In this document: in pieces, positions 1 to 11,597 of the stretch
Position numbering within the stretch: the first letter of the stretch is position 1
How the letters are laid out: the number at the start of each line of letters is the position of its first letter
NCBI GenBank assembly: GCA_946803715.1
Contig: CAMPET010000142.1
Coordinates: 39,901 to 103,900, forward strand
Origin: Beroe ovata
Taxonomy: Eukaryota > Ctenophora > Nuda > Beroida > Beroidae
DNA: 64,000 bases
Direction: 5' to 3'
Program-made: the position numbers and the translations under genes
Notes under the pieces: model-generated
What the model was told of the DNA's origin: nothing
The model's database searches: none
What the model saw: only the letters and a program-made list of their open reading frames with translations

Positions 1-310
1 CCTTGTGTTTGAACATAGCTCCGAAGTTAGCATATAGACCCCCAAATTTTTTGACGTTTTTACGTTCTTTGGGTCATGAGGGACATAACTGGAAAGTTTC
101 ATCAAAATGTGACGACCAGTTTTCGAGCAATCGATGTACCAAAATACCATGCAAATCGCTAAAATGACATATCCTTGTGTTTGAACATAGCTCCGAAGTT
201 AGCATATAGACCCCCAAATTTTTTGACGTTTTTACGTTCTTTGGGTCATGAGGGACATAACTGGAAAGTTTCATCAAAATGTGACTACCAGTTTTCGAGC
301 AATGCTGACT
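1..310. repeat. Tandem repeat, 172-base period
   Basis: The segment beginning at base 1 recurs at base 173 and is nearly identical over about 130 bases (one difference in the first 120). The left edge is cut by the window, so this may be the end of a longer satellite array. Small ORFs on both strands run through it but are by-products of the repeat. No gene is visible from 1 to 2221. Confidence 0.85.
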
Positions 311-546
311 TGTACCAAAGTGTACCAAATTCCATGATTTGGTACACTTGGTACACTTAGGTCCCTCTCACGTATTTTCAAGAGATGCGACCAGGAGATG
401 TTTCTCGTGACATGTGACGAGCCGCATATTTCAGCATTGCATGCGTGCGCGTCACGCAGATAGAACACATGAATTCAGACTCAGCAAGCCCCAAAAAACA
501 TCATGATAATTGGCTAGATAATTGGCTAGATTATGACTTACTAAGC

Positions 547-1630
547 CACGCCTAAATGTCGTGTGGTATGGAAGGCGCGAGAAGTGTGACGAAAACGTGA
601 CATGGGATTTGTGGCCTGAAATGACACCGATATTACTGTTCGTTGCGTTGTTAAATATCACGTCGAATGTTTAGGAGTTACCAGGTCACATTTGGGGACA
701 TATCCAACCATCATCCACGCCTAAATGTCGTGTCGTATGGAAGGCGCGAGAATTGTGACGAAAACGTGACATAGTATTTGCGGCCTGATATGACTCTGAA
801 TTTTATCTCTGAAAAATATAATTTGACCCTTCTGATCTGCACGTGGATCACAAAGTTCATCTTAGGTGAGCCTTCTGATCCACGTGGTGCTTCTCTGGGG
901 TCAAGTCAAAGTTCGATGATCACTAAAATCCAATTTGACCCCAGGGAAGCGCAACGTGGATCAGAAGGGTCACCTAAGGTGAACTCGGTGATCCACGTGT
1001 ATGGATCAGAAGGGTCAAATTCTATTTTTCCGTATGACCCTCCTGATCCACACGTGGATCACAGGGTTCATCTTAGGTGACCCTTCTGATCCACGTTGCG
1101 CTTCCCTGGGGTCAAATTGTATTTGAGTGACCCTTCTGATCCACCTAAGGTGGATCAGGAGGATCACCGAATTTTGACTTGACCCCAGAGAAGCGCCACG
1201 TGGATCAGAAGGCTCACCTAAGATGAACCCTGTGATCCACATGCGGATCAGAAGGGTCGAATTATATTTTTCAGAGATAAAATTCCGGATGAGCCTTCTG
1301 ATCCGCCATACTGAACTGACTCTTCGTTGTTAGAGAGGATGTCTAAGAGTTATAAGGACAAATTTCGGGACGTATTCAACCATCTCCCACGCCCAAATGT
1401 CGTGTCGTATGGAAGGCGCGAAAGGTGTGACGAAAACGTGACATGGGGTTTGCGGTCTGTCTTGACTAGGAAATGACTGTTTGGGTGTGGCAGATGGTTC
1501 GATATGTCCCCAAATGTGACCTGGTACCTCCTAAACATGGTTTCCATCAACTAACAGTGATTTCCGAGGCCTATCAGGTCGCAAATCCCATGTCACGTTT
1601 TCGTCACACTTTCGTCACATGTTACGAAAA
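547..1630. mobile_element. Nested inverted-repeat cluster, MITE/fold-back type
   Basis: A motif of about 75 bases containing GACGAAAACGTGACAT occurs in direct orientation near 547-625, 717-793 and 1388-1465 and in reverse orientation near 1560-1626. A companion motif (CAGGTCACATTTGGGGACAT) lies near 680-700 and is inverted near 1500-1525. Between them, 820-1262 is a fold-back: the arm at 820-925 is the reverse complement of 1150-1262, with further copies of a GGATCAGAAGGGTCA motif inside. No transposase is encoded, so this is a non-autonomous element or a cluster of them. From 1630 to 2221 no feature is recognised. Confidence 0.7.
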
Positions 1631-2221
1631 ACATCAACTCAGCTTATCGATTATTTTGCTATTTCGTGAATAACTTTACGCCATTTTCGTCATGGCATCT
1701 ACATTCTACACAAGTACACACCCTCGAAATACCAGAAGCTACAATTCAAGACTGATCTACACAATCCTGATGTCTTAAATTCCGCTGACCTTGCTATTCC
1801 TATACAACTTCTGTATGTCTTTCAAAATGTCAGTGTTGGACAGCTGTGCCTCTACTTCCAACAAGGTGATGAGAGACACTGTCAGACAGGCAGGCGCCCA
1901 GACAGTTGAACCATAGAAAGAGTCTCAAACTCGCTTAATATTGTCAATTGACGTCACACTAATAGATTGCTTATTGTTCACTGAAGAAAAATAACAAGGT
2001 GATGCCACTTTTTGGGTAAACGACCAAAACACAAAAGATGTGTCATTGACGACCTTTTTTCGAAGAAGCAATAATATCTTTTCGAACGATGAATGCTTTT
2101 ATGCAAAGTTTTCATCGCTATCACCAATATAAAAGCATCTGAATCGAGAGGAACGGGCTTACAATTGAAATAGCTGTGACTGTGTGTAGTGAACAGTAGC
2201 GTGTCTTCCCTAGTAGCCGTG

Positions 2222-5200
2222 ATGAGAAACTTCCATCTCATTGGACTTATGATTCTCTACCTTGGAGCAGCTCAAGATCGATCATCAGACAACAGTAAGT
2301 CCCAGTTCCTTAGATCACGTTTCTAATATTAATAATTGCATTCGATTAAACAATCGAGGAAACAAGCCATCTGCCCATCTTATAAACACTATTGGTAGTC
2401 TGCAATATAAGATTCGGCAATAGTGATTAGTGAGGTTAGATATACGACGATAACGACATTGAGTACTGATATGAGCACGTATAATGTAGCCTTCAGCTGA
2501 AACATACTGACCAAATAATGACCTGAAGATTCCGTAGCCAGCGAACGTAATTCGAAGTTACTCGCCAGCGACCGAAGCTAATCGCCCTCTTTCTCCAGGT
2601 CCAATTTGTGAACTCAAAGAGTACAATGGGTTCATGAAATACGTCTGTCATAGCGGGATAAGTGATGGAGTTTTTTTCAAGTGTTTTAATTCGGAAATAT
2701 ACTATGACTTTCCATGGACCCACTACGTGACAGCTCTTCCTTATGAAAGTCTTTGTCCAAACGACCCATACTTTTACCAAGCATGTGGGACTCCAAATCT
2801 CAAAAGCAGTGATAGGTTAATTAGGTTAAAAGCAGCGGGATCAAAAGCTTTCTGTGGAGACTTTTTCTGCGATCACGTTCTAGACAAAGGTCAAAATCCT
2901 GTAGAAGTAAGAAATAGATTTCATCTTTTCTCGGACAGCTCCTCATCGGATAATCAAATCTGCGATGGTCGTCGTAACTGTGTTAATACCTTCATTGATG
3001 AGGAACATTGTGACGTAAACTATAGGTTCACCATGCTGCCCTCTGGTAAAATAATTGCAAAGAACTTGGTTTGTAATCTGAAATGTGATCTCACGGATTG
3101 TGAAGATGAGTGGAAGTGTAATGGTGTGAAATATGGTCTGCACTGCGAGCCGAACAAGTATGGAGAAATTGTATATATTACCCCAACAGCCAGTTGTGAT
3201 CGTGACAAAGATTGCCTCGATGGAAAAGATGAGAAGAAAATATGTAAAGTTACTAAATCAAATAAAGAAAGTCAAAAGTGCATGAAGACTAATTTTTACA
3301 AAGGTTTTGCGCCATTCAAAATGTTTCTCACTGATAATATGAGATGTTTTCCAATGTTCGCTTCGTGTAGCAATTATGTAGACCAAACCAACTGTACAGA
3401 CAGTCAAAAAGTTGGAATACGTTGTCATGTTAACGGCTATCCCTCAACAGTATCAGTATTTGTGTTGTGCAAAAGAATGCCTCGACTATGTGATGACAAC
3501 ATAGAAAACAACTGCGAGAAAATCACAGGAAGTTGCTCCGTACACAAACACAAGATGTGCGATGGTACACAAGATTGTGAGGATAAAAGTGATGAGGATC
3601 TTCAAATTTGCCTCCAGACCACAAAGCAGACTTGTGAGAGACGAGGCAGGTTAAACAAGCAGTTGTCAATACCCTTGCCATGGCTGAAGGACGGTGTCAC
3701 AGACTGTATGGATGGGATAGATGAGGACGGTTCATTATGGCCAACTTGTGGATATGGACCTACACGGAGATTTATCCTTGAAGATAGTCAATGTAGGGAT
3801 GTTTTTCTCTGTAGGGGTGAAGAGTCAGGCTATGTGGAAATGGATCTGCTCTGTGATGGAGTAGAGAGCTGTGGCCTCGAAAACAATGTCTGTTCTGTAT
3901 CTAGAAAGTTCCCTGATATCTACACAGATTTGCAAGATACCGTACAACTGATAAGTGGCCATAGGATGGATCGGGTTCACCACATGTCCTTTTGTGTCAA
4001 AGGAATGTCAAACTTGAAAGATCTCATGAAAAACCTCTGTTTGACCCAGCGCTTTAGGTTCCCTGATCACTTTGTTTTTGGACTTGAACAGGTTCGTGAA
4101 TTGTTCGTCTTGCCACATGTTCCTAGCACATGTGATCATGTCTATGGAGAGAACTATGTTTTCAGGAGCTGTAACAATGCATGCTATGATTCGATTTGCC
4201 CACTTGCAGTGATACCTACAGAATACTCCTGTCCACAACAATTTCCTCTCAGAGTGAAAACTTATGCCAAAAGCCCCAAGGTAAGTGATCAGCCCTATTT
4301 GGCCATACTCTTAAAATCACGTGGACTATTTACAAATCGAATATTTGTCTGCAACAATAATCTGAAGTGTTTACCATATACGAAAGTGTGCGATTTGGTG
4401 GATGATTGTGGTGACAGTTCAGATGAGGCAAACTGCACTAACCATTTCAAGTGTGCAAAATCAGCGCATTATATCCCAAAAACACAGAAATGTGACTCAG
4501 TATTCCACTGCTTGGATCTATCAGATGAATGCAATAATGAATGCTCCCGAGAACTTCTTGATGATACTGTAATTAAGACAGCTGCCTGGATTTTGGGCTG
4601 CATAGCTGTTATATGCAATTTATTCACCCTTGTCAGAAATACCAGTACTATGATCAAATCTAAAAACATCCGCTCATTGACCAACAAAGTTCTAGTTTTG
4701 CTCATCAACTTAGGTGATCTTATGATTGGTATTTATCTCTTATCCTTAGCTTTAACGGACATCACATTCAAAGACAACTATTGCTCAAAGCAAACAGAAT
4801 GGCTGACAGATCCTAAATGCACAGCTTTAGGAATAGTCAATACCTTTGGATCGCAGTTGTCTCTAATATCCATGACAACGCTAAGCAGTATTAGAGCACG
4901 GTCAGTTTCGAAGACTCTTACCAATGCTTCCCCTGGACTGAGCAAAAAGAGCGTAGCCATACTGATATTGATAGTGTTTTGCATTTCATTGGGGTCGATT
5001 GCTTTGGCTATTGTACCCCTGATTCCTACTCTAGAAGAGTTCTTTGTCAATGGACTTCACCACGATCCTGAAGTTAGAGTTTTCATCGGATTCCTCGATA
5101 AGAATGAACACGTAGATGTTCTTTCAAGGTACTATGGTCGTATGCAGAGGAAGACCTTAAAATGGAAGTTTATATCCAGAATGGTACATGACATGTTCTC

Positions 5201-6030
5201 AAAGGATTACGGAGTTTTAAAGACGAAAANCTTGAGTTTTACGGCAATGATGCAACGTGTATGTTCAAGTACTTTGTCACTTCATCAGATCCTCAGAGAC
5301 AGTTCGTGTGGAGTGTTATAGGACTAAATTTTGTCTGTTTTCTCGTCATTGCAGTGTCCTACTTAACCATATCATCGGTTTCAAAGCAATCTGCTGCAAA
5401 TTTGGGAGAAAGATTTAGAAAAAGGCACAAAGCAACGCAAAGAAAAATATCTGCCATAATTCTGACAGATTGTATTTGCTGGATTCCTTTCATCATCGTG
5501 GGAGTGATCCATTCGTTAGAGGTTTTCGATGCAACAGCGTGGTATTCAGTGTTTTCCATTGTCATATTACCAATCAATTCGGTGATAAATCCATTCTTTT
5601 ATGACGATACCCTCAGCCACGCAGTAGGATTCATCTTTTCGAAGGTTTTCAAAGCACCAAGAAAAGCAGATAGCCTTGCAATAAATCAGATAAACACAGA
5701 TCAAGATCATAAACTGGAAAAGAACTTGGTAAATTACGGCGTCAAGCATAATTCTGAAACAGGCCAGATCGGTGCAATTTCTGTGAAAATGGATTTATTT
5801 CAGGTTCGTAAACTGATGAGGTCCGGAAATTTCTACTTTAAATTTGTAACAATCTATCATTCGGCATTCCTTGATGATAAATTATAGTTTAATCAAACCA
5901 ATATGAAAAGAGTTCCTATTACATTTTTCAGAAAAGCACAACAGAGACAAAGACACAAGAAGATGTCAGTGTTATGATGGCACCTGATCAGGAAGAAAGT
6001 AGTATCAGGGAAGAAGGAAAATCGGTATGA
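2222..6030 (+). CDS. LDL-receptor-class-A repeat GPCR (rhodopsin family), frameshifted at an N
   Basis: Three exons: 2222-2294 (signal peptide MRNFHLIGLMILYLGAA), 2599-5803 and 5932-6030. The predicted protein is about 1125 residues. The ectodomain of roughly 650 residues is cysteine-rich and carries LDL-receptor class A signatures such as CDGTQDCEDKSDE and CDLVDDCGDSSDE. A seven-helix domain follows from about residue 680: TM1 AAWILGCIAVICN, a CWIPF motif in TM6 and INPFFY (NPxxY) in TM7. The DRY motif is replaced by SSIRARS. This organisation resembles the LDLa-containing GRL101/relaxin-receptor-like receptors; the ligand is unknown and G-protein coupling is inferred. At 5230 a single N coincides with a reading-frame change just before the second extracellular loop. 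Both flanking frames encode good receptor sequence, so an assembly indel is likelier than a pseudogene. A short intron lies at 5804-5931. Confidence 0.85.
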
Positions 6031-6443
6031 ACATGATACCTCTTCCCAGTGCTGTTTTTGCCCATCTTTTTTATCAGTTATCTAATTGAAAACTCCTAGA
6101 AACAACGTTTCTTACTTATAATTACGGCATCGGCGTCTGAAGTTTTTGTGTAATTTTATCTTAACAGCAAGCATTATAGAATTGATGTGTGTGGTGCTTT
6201 CCTTGGGCGCTGTAAATCTTAATGCACAATGTAAACACTAAACACTAAACGATGTAAACCCTAAAGATGGCTCAAATGAAACTAAACTTCCAAGTGGGTA
6301 GGTTTGCGAAATAGTGGCTTGAGAACTTTTGCAGCAGCCTGTAAACACCGTACAGTACCACTGATGTTTAGTTATCCCCGGAACTACAGAAAACTACTGA
6401 TAATCATGAATTGCAATTTCCCAGTCATCCCCGGAACACTCAC

Positions 6444-8241
6444 ATCCTCCTCATCTTCGTCCAATTCCTCCTCCAGCTCGTCCTGGATCTTGTCAAAGTC
6501 AAACCCGTCCCCGAATATCTCCTCTGCTTCCCTCAGCGCACTGAACGATGAGATATAATGTTCGGTAATGTAGGTGAGGAGGGGGGGGACAAAACTCTGC
6601 AGTACCTAATTAGGGGATCGAACCCTGCAGGGTCGGGGGCTCAGTCCGGCAGTTATCCCCAATCTGTCAACAGAATTTTATACCTGTTGGCGTGACCATG
6701 CGACCTCTCTCCACTCTTGACAGGTCGACCCTGATCATCAACAATGAAATCATCCACTTCTGTATCGCTCTCTCCTGACACCAAATCATCGACAATGCCC
6801 GGTCCCCTGGGCCCACTGGCTGGTGTCTTCTCTATGTCATCTCGATCCTGGGGATGAATATTGAATAGAGTGACTTGAGTGCCAGTGCTTATGTGTCTGT
6901 TTGTGTGATTGTCTGTGCGTGTGCGTGTGTCTGTGTNGTGTGTGTGTGCGTGTGCGCGTGTGTGTTTGCCTATGTGTGTGGCTGCGAATGTTTGTGGATG
7001 TCATGTTGATATGGCTGCTTATAATTGTTGCTATAGTATAGGTACCTGCATCCGGGGTAAATCATCATCCTCGTCATCAGAATCAAACAGTTCCCTCGCG
7101 AGTGCCTCCCTGTCATTTTCCTTGCCACCGCCGTCTTCATCGTCGCTACTCTCCACCCGGACTCTACTGAACTTTTTCTGCAAATAACGCTGATACGCCG
7201 TAGTCCTTCTGCAGCCATGTGTCAAGGGGAACTGGTGTCAAGCATTCCACAGTTTCCCTTGGAACATGACTGAGGGCATCGAGTGGTCCAGATATTTCCT
7301 TTTAACTTTGAAGTGGTTATGGTTTGAATAAGCAATATTGAGGGGTGAAGTAATCTGCGAGTTCTTATTTCTGTTTGCCCTCCACAAGCATTGAAGAGCA
7401 TCCTTTAAGGATCATTACACTATTAATAGGTTATTAAAGAACAGCAGGGACACAGAGATGTATAACAGGACTAGCATGGTATGAAATGAGCGAGGACAGT
7501 GACACTAACTCGTTTTACAGACACTCCCAAGTTCTCCTGCAGCAAATCGTAGTCATCATCTGTGAGCTCCTCCTCTGAAACAAAAAGAGAGGATGTGACG
7601 AACATATTAGGGAACAAGTGAAACGACTGACATGAGGCACTTGGGAGCCTTACCACTCCCTTTTGGTGTTTATTTGCACATGGTTCACAATGGTGCCTCA
7701 AATTTGATTGTAATAAGTACCTAGTGTTGATAAGTTTAAAACTTGAAAAAAAGTTAAATATGCACCACGTTCATTGTTCTTATCGGTAGCCATCATCAAG
7801 TTATCAATAAACGATAAATTTATTGGCGACGCCGAGTCGGCGCGAGAACAGGTACCTGAAGAATGCCTCCTTCGCTTCTTCTTCTTGTGAGAGATGTGAT
7901 CGTCGTCTTCATCGTCCTCATCTCTTTCACCATCTCCTTCTCCCTCTCGAGACCTATCCTTCCCTTCGTCATCATCATCCACCACGAAACCAGCTGGCAG
8001 GGGAGACAGAGAATCGTGTGATTCAATTTTACCAGATCGAATGGGACAAGACGTCGATTCTCATCATTTATTCAGCTAACTAAAATCATCCAATAGTTTA
8101 AAAACCTAGATCTTCACCAGTTCCCTCATCCTCTTCATCCTCATCCTCACTTATCTTGGCCGTGTCATCACCACTCCCGCTCAAGTTATCGAGCTCGTCG
8201 TCTGTACCCACTTCCGCCTCACTATCGACTAGTTCAGACAT
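6444..8241 (-). CDS. SUPT6H: Transcription elongation factor SPT6, N-terminal exons only
   Basis: Six exons join in phase: 8241-8118, 7993-7856, 7574-7510, 7177-7046, 6847-6684 and 6540-6444, giving 240 residues. The protein starts MSELVDSEAEVGTDDE and is very acidic. SPT6 landmarks appear in the expected order: FVVDDDDEG, DDDYDLLQENLGVSVKR, ESSDDEDGG, EVDDFIVDDQGRPVK and LREAEEIFGDGFDFD. SPT6 is a histone chaperone that travels with RNA polymerase II. The family is about 1700 residues long, but everything after the acidic N-terminus is missing. The last exon ends at a clear donor (GAT|GTGAGT), and no matching exon was found between 6443 and base 1, where the GPCR lies on the other strand. 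The start codon is 5 bases after a CATCCTAG acceptor-like site. Confidence 0.82.
6905..6972. repeat. GT microsatellite with an N
   Basis: An imperfect (GT)n run inside an SPT6 intron, interrupted by a single N at about 6937, so its length is uncertain in the assembly. Confidence 0.85.
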
Positions 8242-8521
8242 TGGAACTAGGATGATGTGGGTATAAGATAAATCATCAGCTGATTTGACAGAGCATTATG
8301 CCGAGAGAAATGAATTACTTCTGGAAGGGTACAGTAGATATACTTAAATGAAACTTGGTGATTGATGAAAGCACAACACCGCATGGAACCACTCTGTGAT
8401 AGGCTTGATGAATAAAAATTCCATAAATCTCCAAACAATCTTTAATCCAGACATCTAATCATCAATGTCACATTATTTTCTCTATTGTGATTTTTCTTGA
8501 CATCCAATACCGTACACAATC

Positions 8522-8971
8522 TCAATCACATGACCCATCATCCCACCCATCCCTCCACCTCTGATCAAGGAGATTGCAGTTGAACAACTTTTTTCCGAGG
8601 CGTTCATTAACCTCATTATGAGCATCACATAACCACCTCGACAAAGTCTGCTGGTTCGACACAACTGGCGGATTACTCTTCATCCAAACACGAAGCGCGT
8701 ACGCACAATCCTCACAGGGGTATGTCTTTGAGAAGGTCCTCATAAAAGTCCTCATATCAGATTGCTGCTTTGGAGACGGGCTATCTTTCCAATACGCTGC
8801 CATGGTATGCAGGTAGCTCCACGTGTTCCTTCCTAATTCTTCCCTGTCTAGGGGACAGTCCTTGTGTGATCGTAGCCCTGTGAACTTGGATACTGTCTGC
8901 ATAAACTCCTTCTTCTGATCTGTGTAGGAGTTGCAAGCTCTACAGAACTTCTTCGGTTTTTCACTCGACAT
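8522..8971 (-). CDS. GFER: FAD-linked sulfhydryl oxidase of the ALR/ERV1 family
   Basis: Intronless, 149 residues. The Erv1/ALR core is complete: WSYLHTMAAYW, the redox-active CEDC motif preceded by FSKTYP, and CDAHNEVNERLGK, the family's FAD-binding and second-cysteine segment. A CRAC pair near residue 10 is the probable shuttle disulfide. In animals this enzyme reoxidises MIA40 in the mitochondrial intermembrane space, passing electrons to cytochrome c. No targeting presequence is visible, as in short ALR forms. The ATG lies 5 bases downstream of CTACACCAG, an acceptor-like site. The gene sits between SPT6 and ICE2 in the same orientation with spacers of about 280 bases. Confidence 0.93.
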   Translation of the reverse strand: MSSEKPKKFCRACNSYTDQKKEFMQTVSKFTGLRSHKDCPLDREELGRNTWSYLHTMAAYWKDSPSPKQQSDMRTFMRTFSKTYPCEDCAYALRVWMKSNPPVVSNQQTLSRWLCDAHNEVNERLGKKLFNCNLLDQRWRDGWDDGSCD

Positions 8972-9254
8972 TTTGCCTGGTGTAGGTTAGCGCATGAAGT
9001 TATGCTCTTCGACATCGGTACTGAGAAAAGAATGATTCCATCGGACTTATATGATAAAAAATCTCCACACCATGAAAGCAACAACATAAAATAGTTTTAA
9101 AAACAACTTGCATGGTAAATTGTAAGAAATAGCTTAAAAAACCCATGGGTACAACTGAAACAGTTCCTTCTATAAATTAAAAAATTTTACATCAAATAAA
9201 ATGGGATAAAAATTAATCGAACAACGTCTTTCAACAATTTGAAAGAGCATAAAC

Positions 9255-11597
9255 CTACTTCCGTTTCAAACGTTTTGAACGCCTCCCTTTCGAATTCTTC
9301 TTAGCAGCATTCTTACCGAAGTGTGGTTGTGAAGAGGGTTTATTGCCATTCTTATCTGCCTTAGGCTTGGTAAAATCTTCCATAAACTTCTCAAACTCCT
9401 TATCCCCCAATTCAACCTTCAACTGTTCCTTGGTGAGATGAGCAAAGGCACAGGTCTTCATATTTGAACACACATTTCTTGACAAATACTCGTGACACAG
9501 GTAAGTACCTGGTCGGCGAGGGTGGTAACAGAGAGGCAGTCTCCGGTTATGTCTCTGCCAGGCAGATAGCTGAGTTTTGGACAGCTCCACCGGTGACGTG
9601 TATGTGGACAGGGCAAGTGGGGTTTCATGGTTTATAAGGAGATCAGCTTGAATGTGCTCGTGATTTTGTGCTTCGTAAATAACACTGTGAGATTGCAGAA
9701 TCTCGTGACTGTACAGATAACTCCCTACACCGAGGGTTCCAAGAATTTCGAAAAATGACACCAGTCTAGCAATCGCATTGTTTATGGAGAATTTGGTAAG
9801 CAGGTCGCTGAGATAGAAGTAGTCTTTGTGAACAACAGTGAACCGAGTAATGTCAACGTGAACTATAACTGCTCCTACGCAATCGGATAGTAATGCTTTT
9901 AAGTATATCTGTGATGCTTCTGACTCTGATAAAACTTCCAACCCAAATTCATAGCAATACTGAGGCTTCACATAAATTGTTGCTTTCTCCAAATTTCCTT
10001 GGAAATTGACAAAGTATGGCTGTGCAGAATGAACAATCATGTTCGTCTCAGATACAGAAAACAATGAATAGAATTTATTACTGATCTCAGTTGAGTTTAA
10101 ATTCATCCATTCGAGAAACGATGATACTTTGAGAGGCTCTATGAAGTCTTTCACTTGGAATTTCACATCTCCATCTCCCTTATCAATAAGTTGTGCTCCA
10201 CAGTCCAGCAAATACTCCATGAATGCAATGTTTGCCTCAGTCTTAGTACATGAGGATTCCTTAAGAGAACAGGATTGAATAAAAAGTTTTGTGACAATAT
10301 CCTGAGTGACGTCTTCTGGAGTTATAGATGAAGGGATAAGTGGTTGTGATAGTTTGAAATATTTGCTGTGATCATCCGAAATGGAAACATCAAACTTGAA
10401 GAGGAATGCTTTGTCATAGGTTGGAGGAGAAGAACCGAAAACATTGCAAATCGTATCAATGTCTGTGATAACTTCCGCCACTTTGAGTCCAAGCAAGAAC
10501 CTACTGATGAGTTCATGAGTCAAAGCAGCATCGTTATTAGATTGCAAGTTGTTGACAGGAACATTGGTTATGAAAACGTCCAAATCATGGGATATACCTA
10601 CCTTGACATGCTTGATTGGTGCCTTACCCTGCACAATTCCTAGTTTCGTGCCTTCTTCAAGAGACTCAGTCCCATCTGGTGCTCGTTCTTGATCATTTTG
10701 AGAGTTGCTCCATTGTGGCGTGGACACAATATCACATTTCGTCTCTTCAGGAATGTTTTGCAAGAAATTATTTTCTTCCATTGTTCCTAAGCCGTCATCA
10801 ACCTTACCATCACCTCTCAGCAATGCGGTATCAGTATACGTTTCCTCATTGCTTTTTATTGCATCACCTTCTACACTGTGAGGATCCTCTGAAGCAAAAG
10901 CTTCTCTTACTTCTTCATTCTGTATCGATGATTTGGTATTGATTAATCTCTCTGAATCTTGATTCTCTTCTGGTAAAGAGTAAACATTATCTTTAACTTG
11001 ATGCCCTAGTTTTGGAATCTTCAGCCTGAACATATCACCATAGGAGACAATCTGTCCGCAAGGTTCAATGGAATGGCTGTACCTCCCAACAACGCCATTC
11101 AATACATGAGTACTACATACTCTAAACGAGTGCTGCTTGTTACCAAACTCTTTGTGAATATCACTCTTGAACTTGGTAGAGATGTATTGAAACCAAGCAC
11201 TGGGTAGCTTTGCTTTCTTCTCGGAAAACTTGGGTTTGAGTGATGTCAGGAAACTCTCATACACACTCTGTTCCCCAGCCACTACCTTCATAAGATCAGC
11301 ATGAGTTCCATACTTAGGGGAATCTCTCACAAACAAGGCATCATCCATATCGGCCTGGGTGAGTTTTGAAAACTGGGTGTACTTTACTTCATGGTTTTGG
11401 GGAGCTCTATAAATAAAATTATCATCGCACTGCTCGCAATGAATAATAGGCTTTGTATCAGAAGCATGTTTCTGAGCATTTATAGCAACTTCGAGACGTC
11501 CAAGCCTGGCAGACCATGGTGGATTCACCAAGTCAGCGTAGAGTTCTGCTTTGAATGTCAAATCTTCAACAAATTCATCTTTCGAAGGATTGGTCAT
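9255..11597 (-). CDS. ICE2: ICE2/NARG2-like little elongation complex subunit with C-terminal CCCH zinc finger
   Basis: Intronless, 780 residues. An N-terminal region (about 70-190; YTQFSKLTQADMDD) resembles the conserved N-terminus of ICE2, where YPRFSRFSQ is found. A segment at about 570-680 (PQYCYEFGLEVLSESEAS, then GVGSYLYSHE) matches the NARG2 C-terminal domain. In other animals ICE2 is part of the little elongation complex that drives snRNA transcription by RNA polymerase II. After that domain the protein continues into a CCCH zinc finger, C-x8-C-x5-C-x3-H (CHEYLSRNVCSNMKTCAFAH), and a lysine-rich tail. I know of no such finger in vertebrate ICE2. The central 200-330 region is acidic and low-complexity. 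The start follows TTTCTTGCAG by 14 bases. The ICE2 assignment is by recalled similarity, so moderate. Confidence 0.72.
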   Translation of the reverse strand: MTNPSKDEFVEDLTFKAELYADLVNPPWSARLGRLEVAINAQKHASDTKPIIHCEQCDDNFIYRAPQNHEVKYTQFSKLTQADMDDALFVRDSPKYGTHADLMKVVAGEQSVYESFLTSLKPKFSEKKAKLPSAWFQYISTKFKSDIHKEFGNKQHSFRVCSTHVLNGVVGRYSHSIEPCGQIVSYGDMFRLKIPKLGHQVKDNVYSLPEENQDSERLINTKSSIQNEEVREAFASEDPHSVEGDAIKSNEETYTDTALLRGDGKVDDGLGTMEENNFLQNIPEETKCDIVSTPQWSNSQNDQERAPDGTESLEEGTKLGIVQGKAPIKHVKVGISHDLDVFITNVPVNNLQSNNDAALTHELISRFLLGLKVAEVITDIDTICNVFGSSPPTYDKAFLFKFDVSISDDHSKYFKLSQPLIPSSITPEDVTQDIVTKLFIQSCSLKESSCTKTEANIAFMEYLLDCGAQLIDKGDGDVKFQVKDFIEPLKVSSFLEWMNLNSTEISNKFYSLFSVSETNMIVHSAQPYFVNFQGNLEKATIYVKPQYCYEFGLEVLSESEASQIYLKALLSDCVGAVIVHVDITRFTVVHKDYFYLSDLLTKFSINNAIARLVSFFEILGTLGVGSYLYSHEILQSHSVIYEAQNHEHIQADLLINHETPLALSTYTSPVELSKTQLSAWQRHNRRLPLCYHPRRPGTYLCHEYLSRNVCSNMKTCAFAHLTKEQLKVELGDKEFEKFMEDFTKPKADKNGNKPSSQPHFGKNAAKKNSKGRRSKRLKRK

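Noticed and set aside
1978-2241. Minus-strand 87-residue ORF considered as a missing SPT6 exon
   Set aside because: No resemblance to the SPT6 core; overlaps the GPCR signal-peptide exon on the other strand.
10616-10942. 108-residue plus-strand ORF
   Set aside because: Antisense to the ICE2-like coding region, with no independent support.
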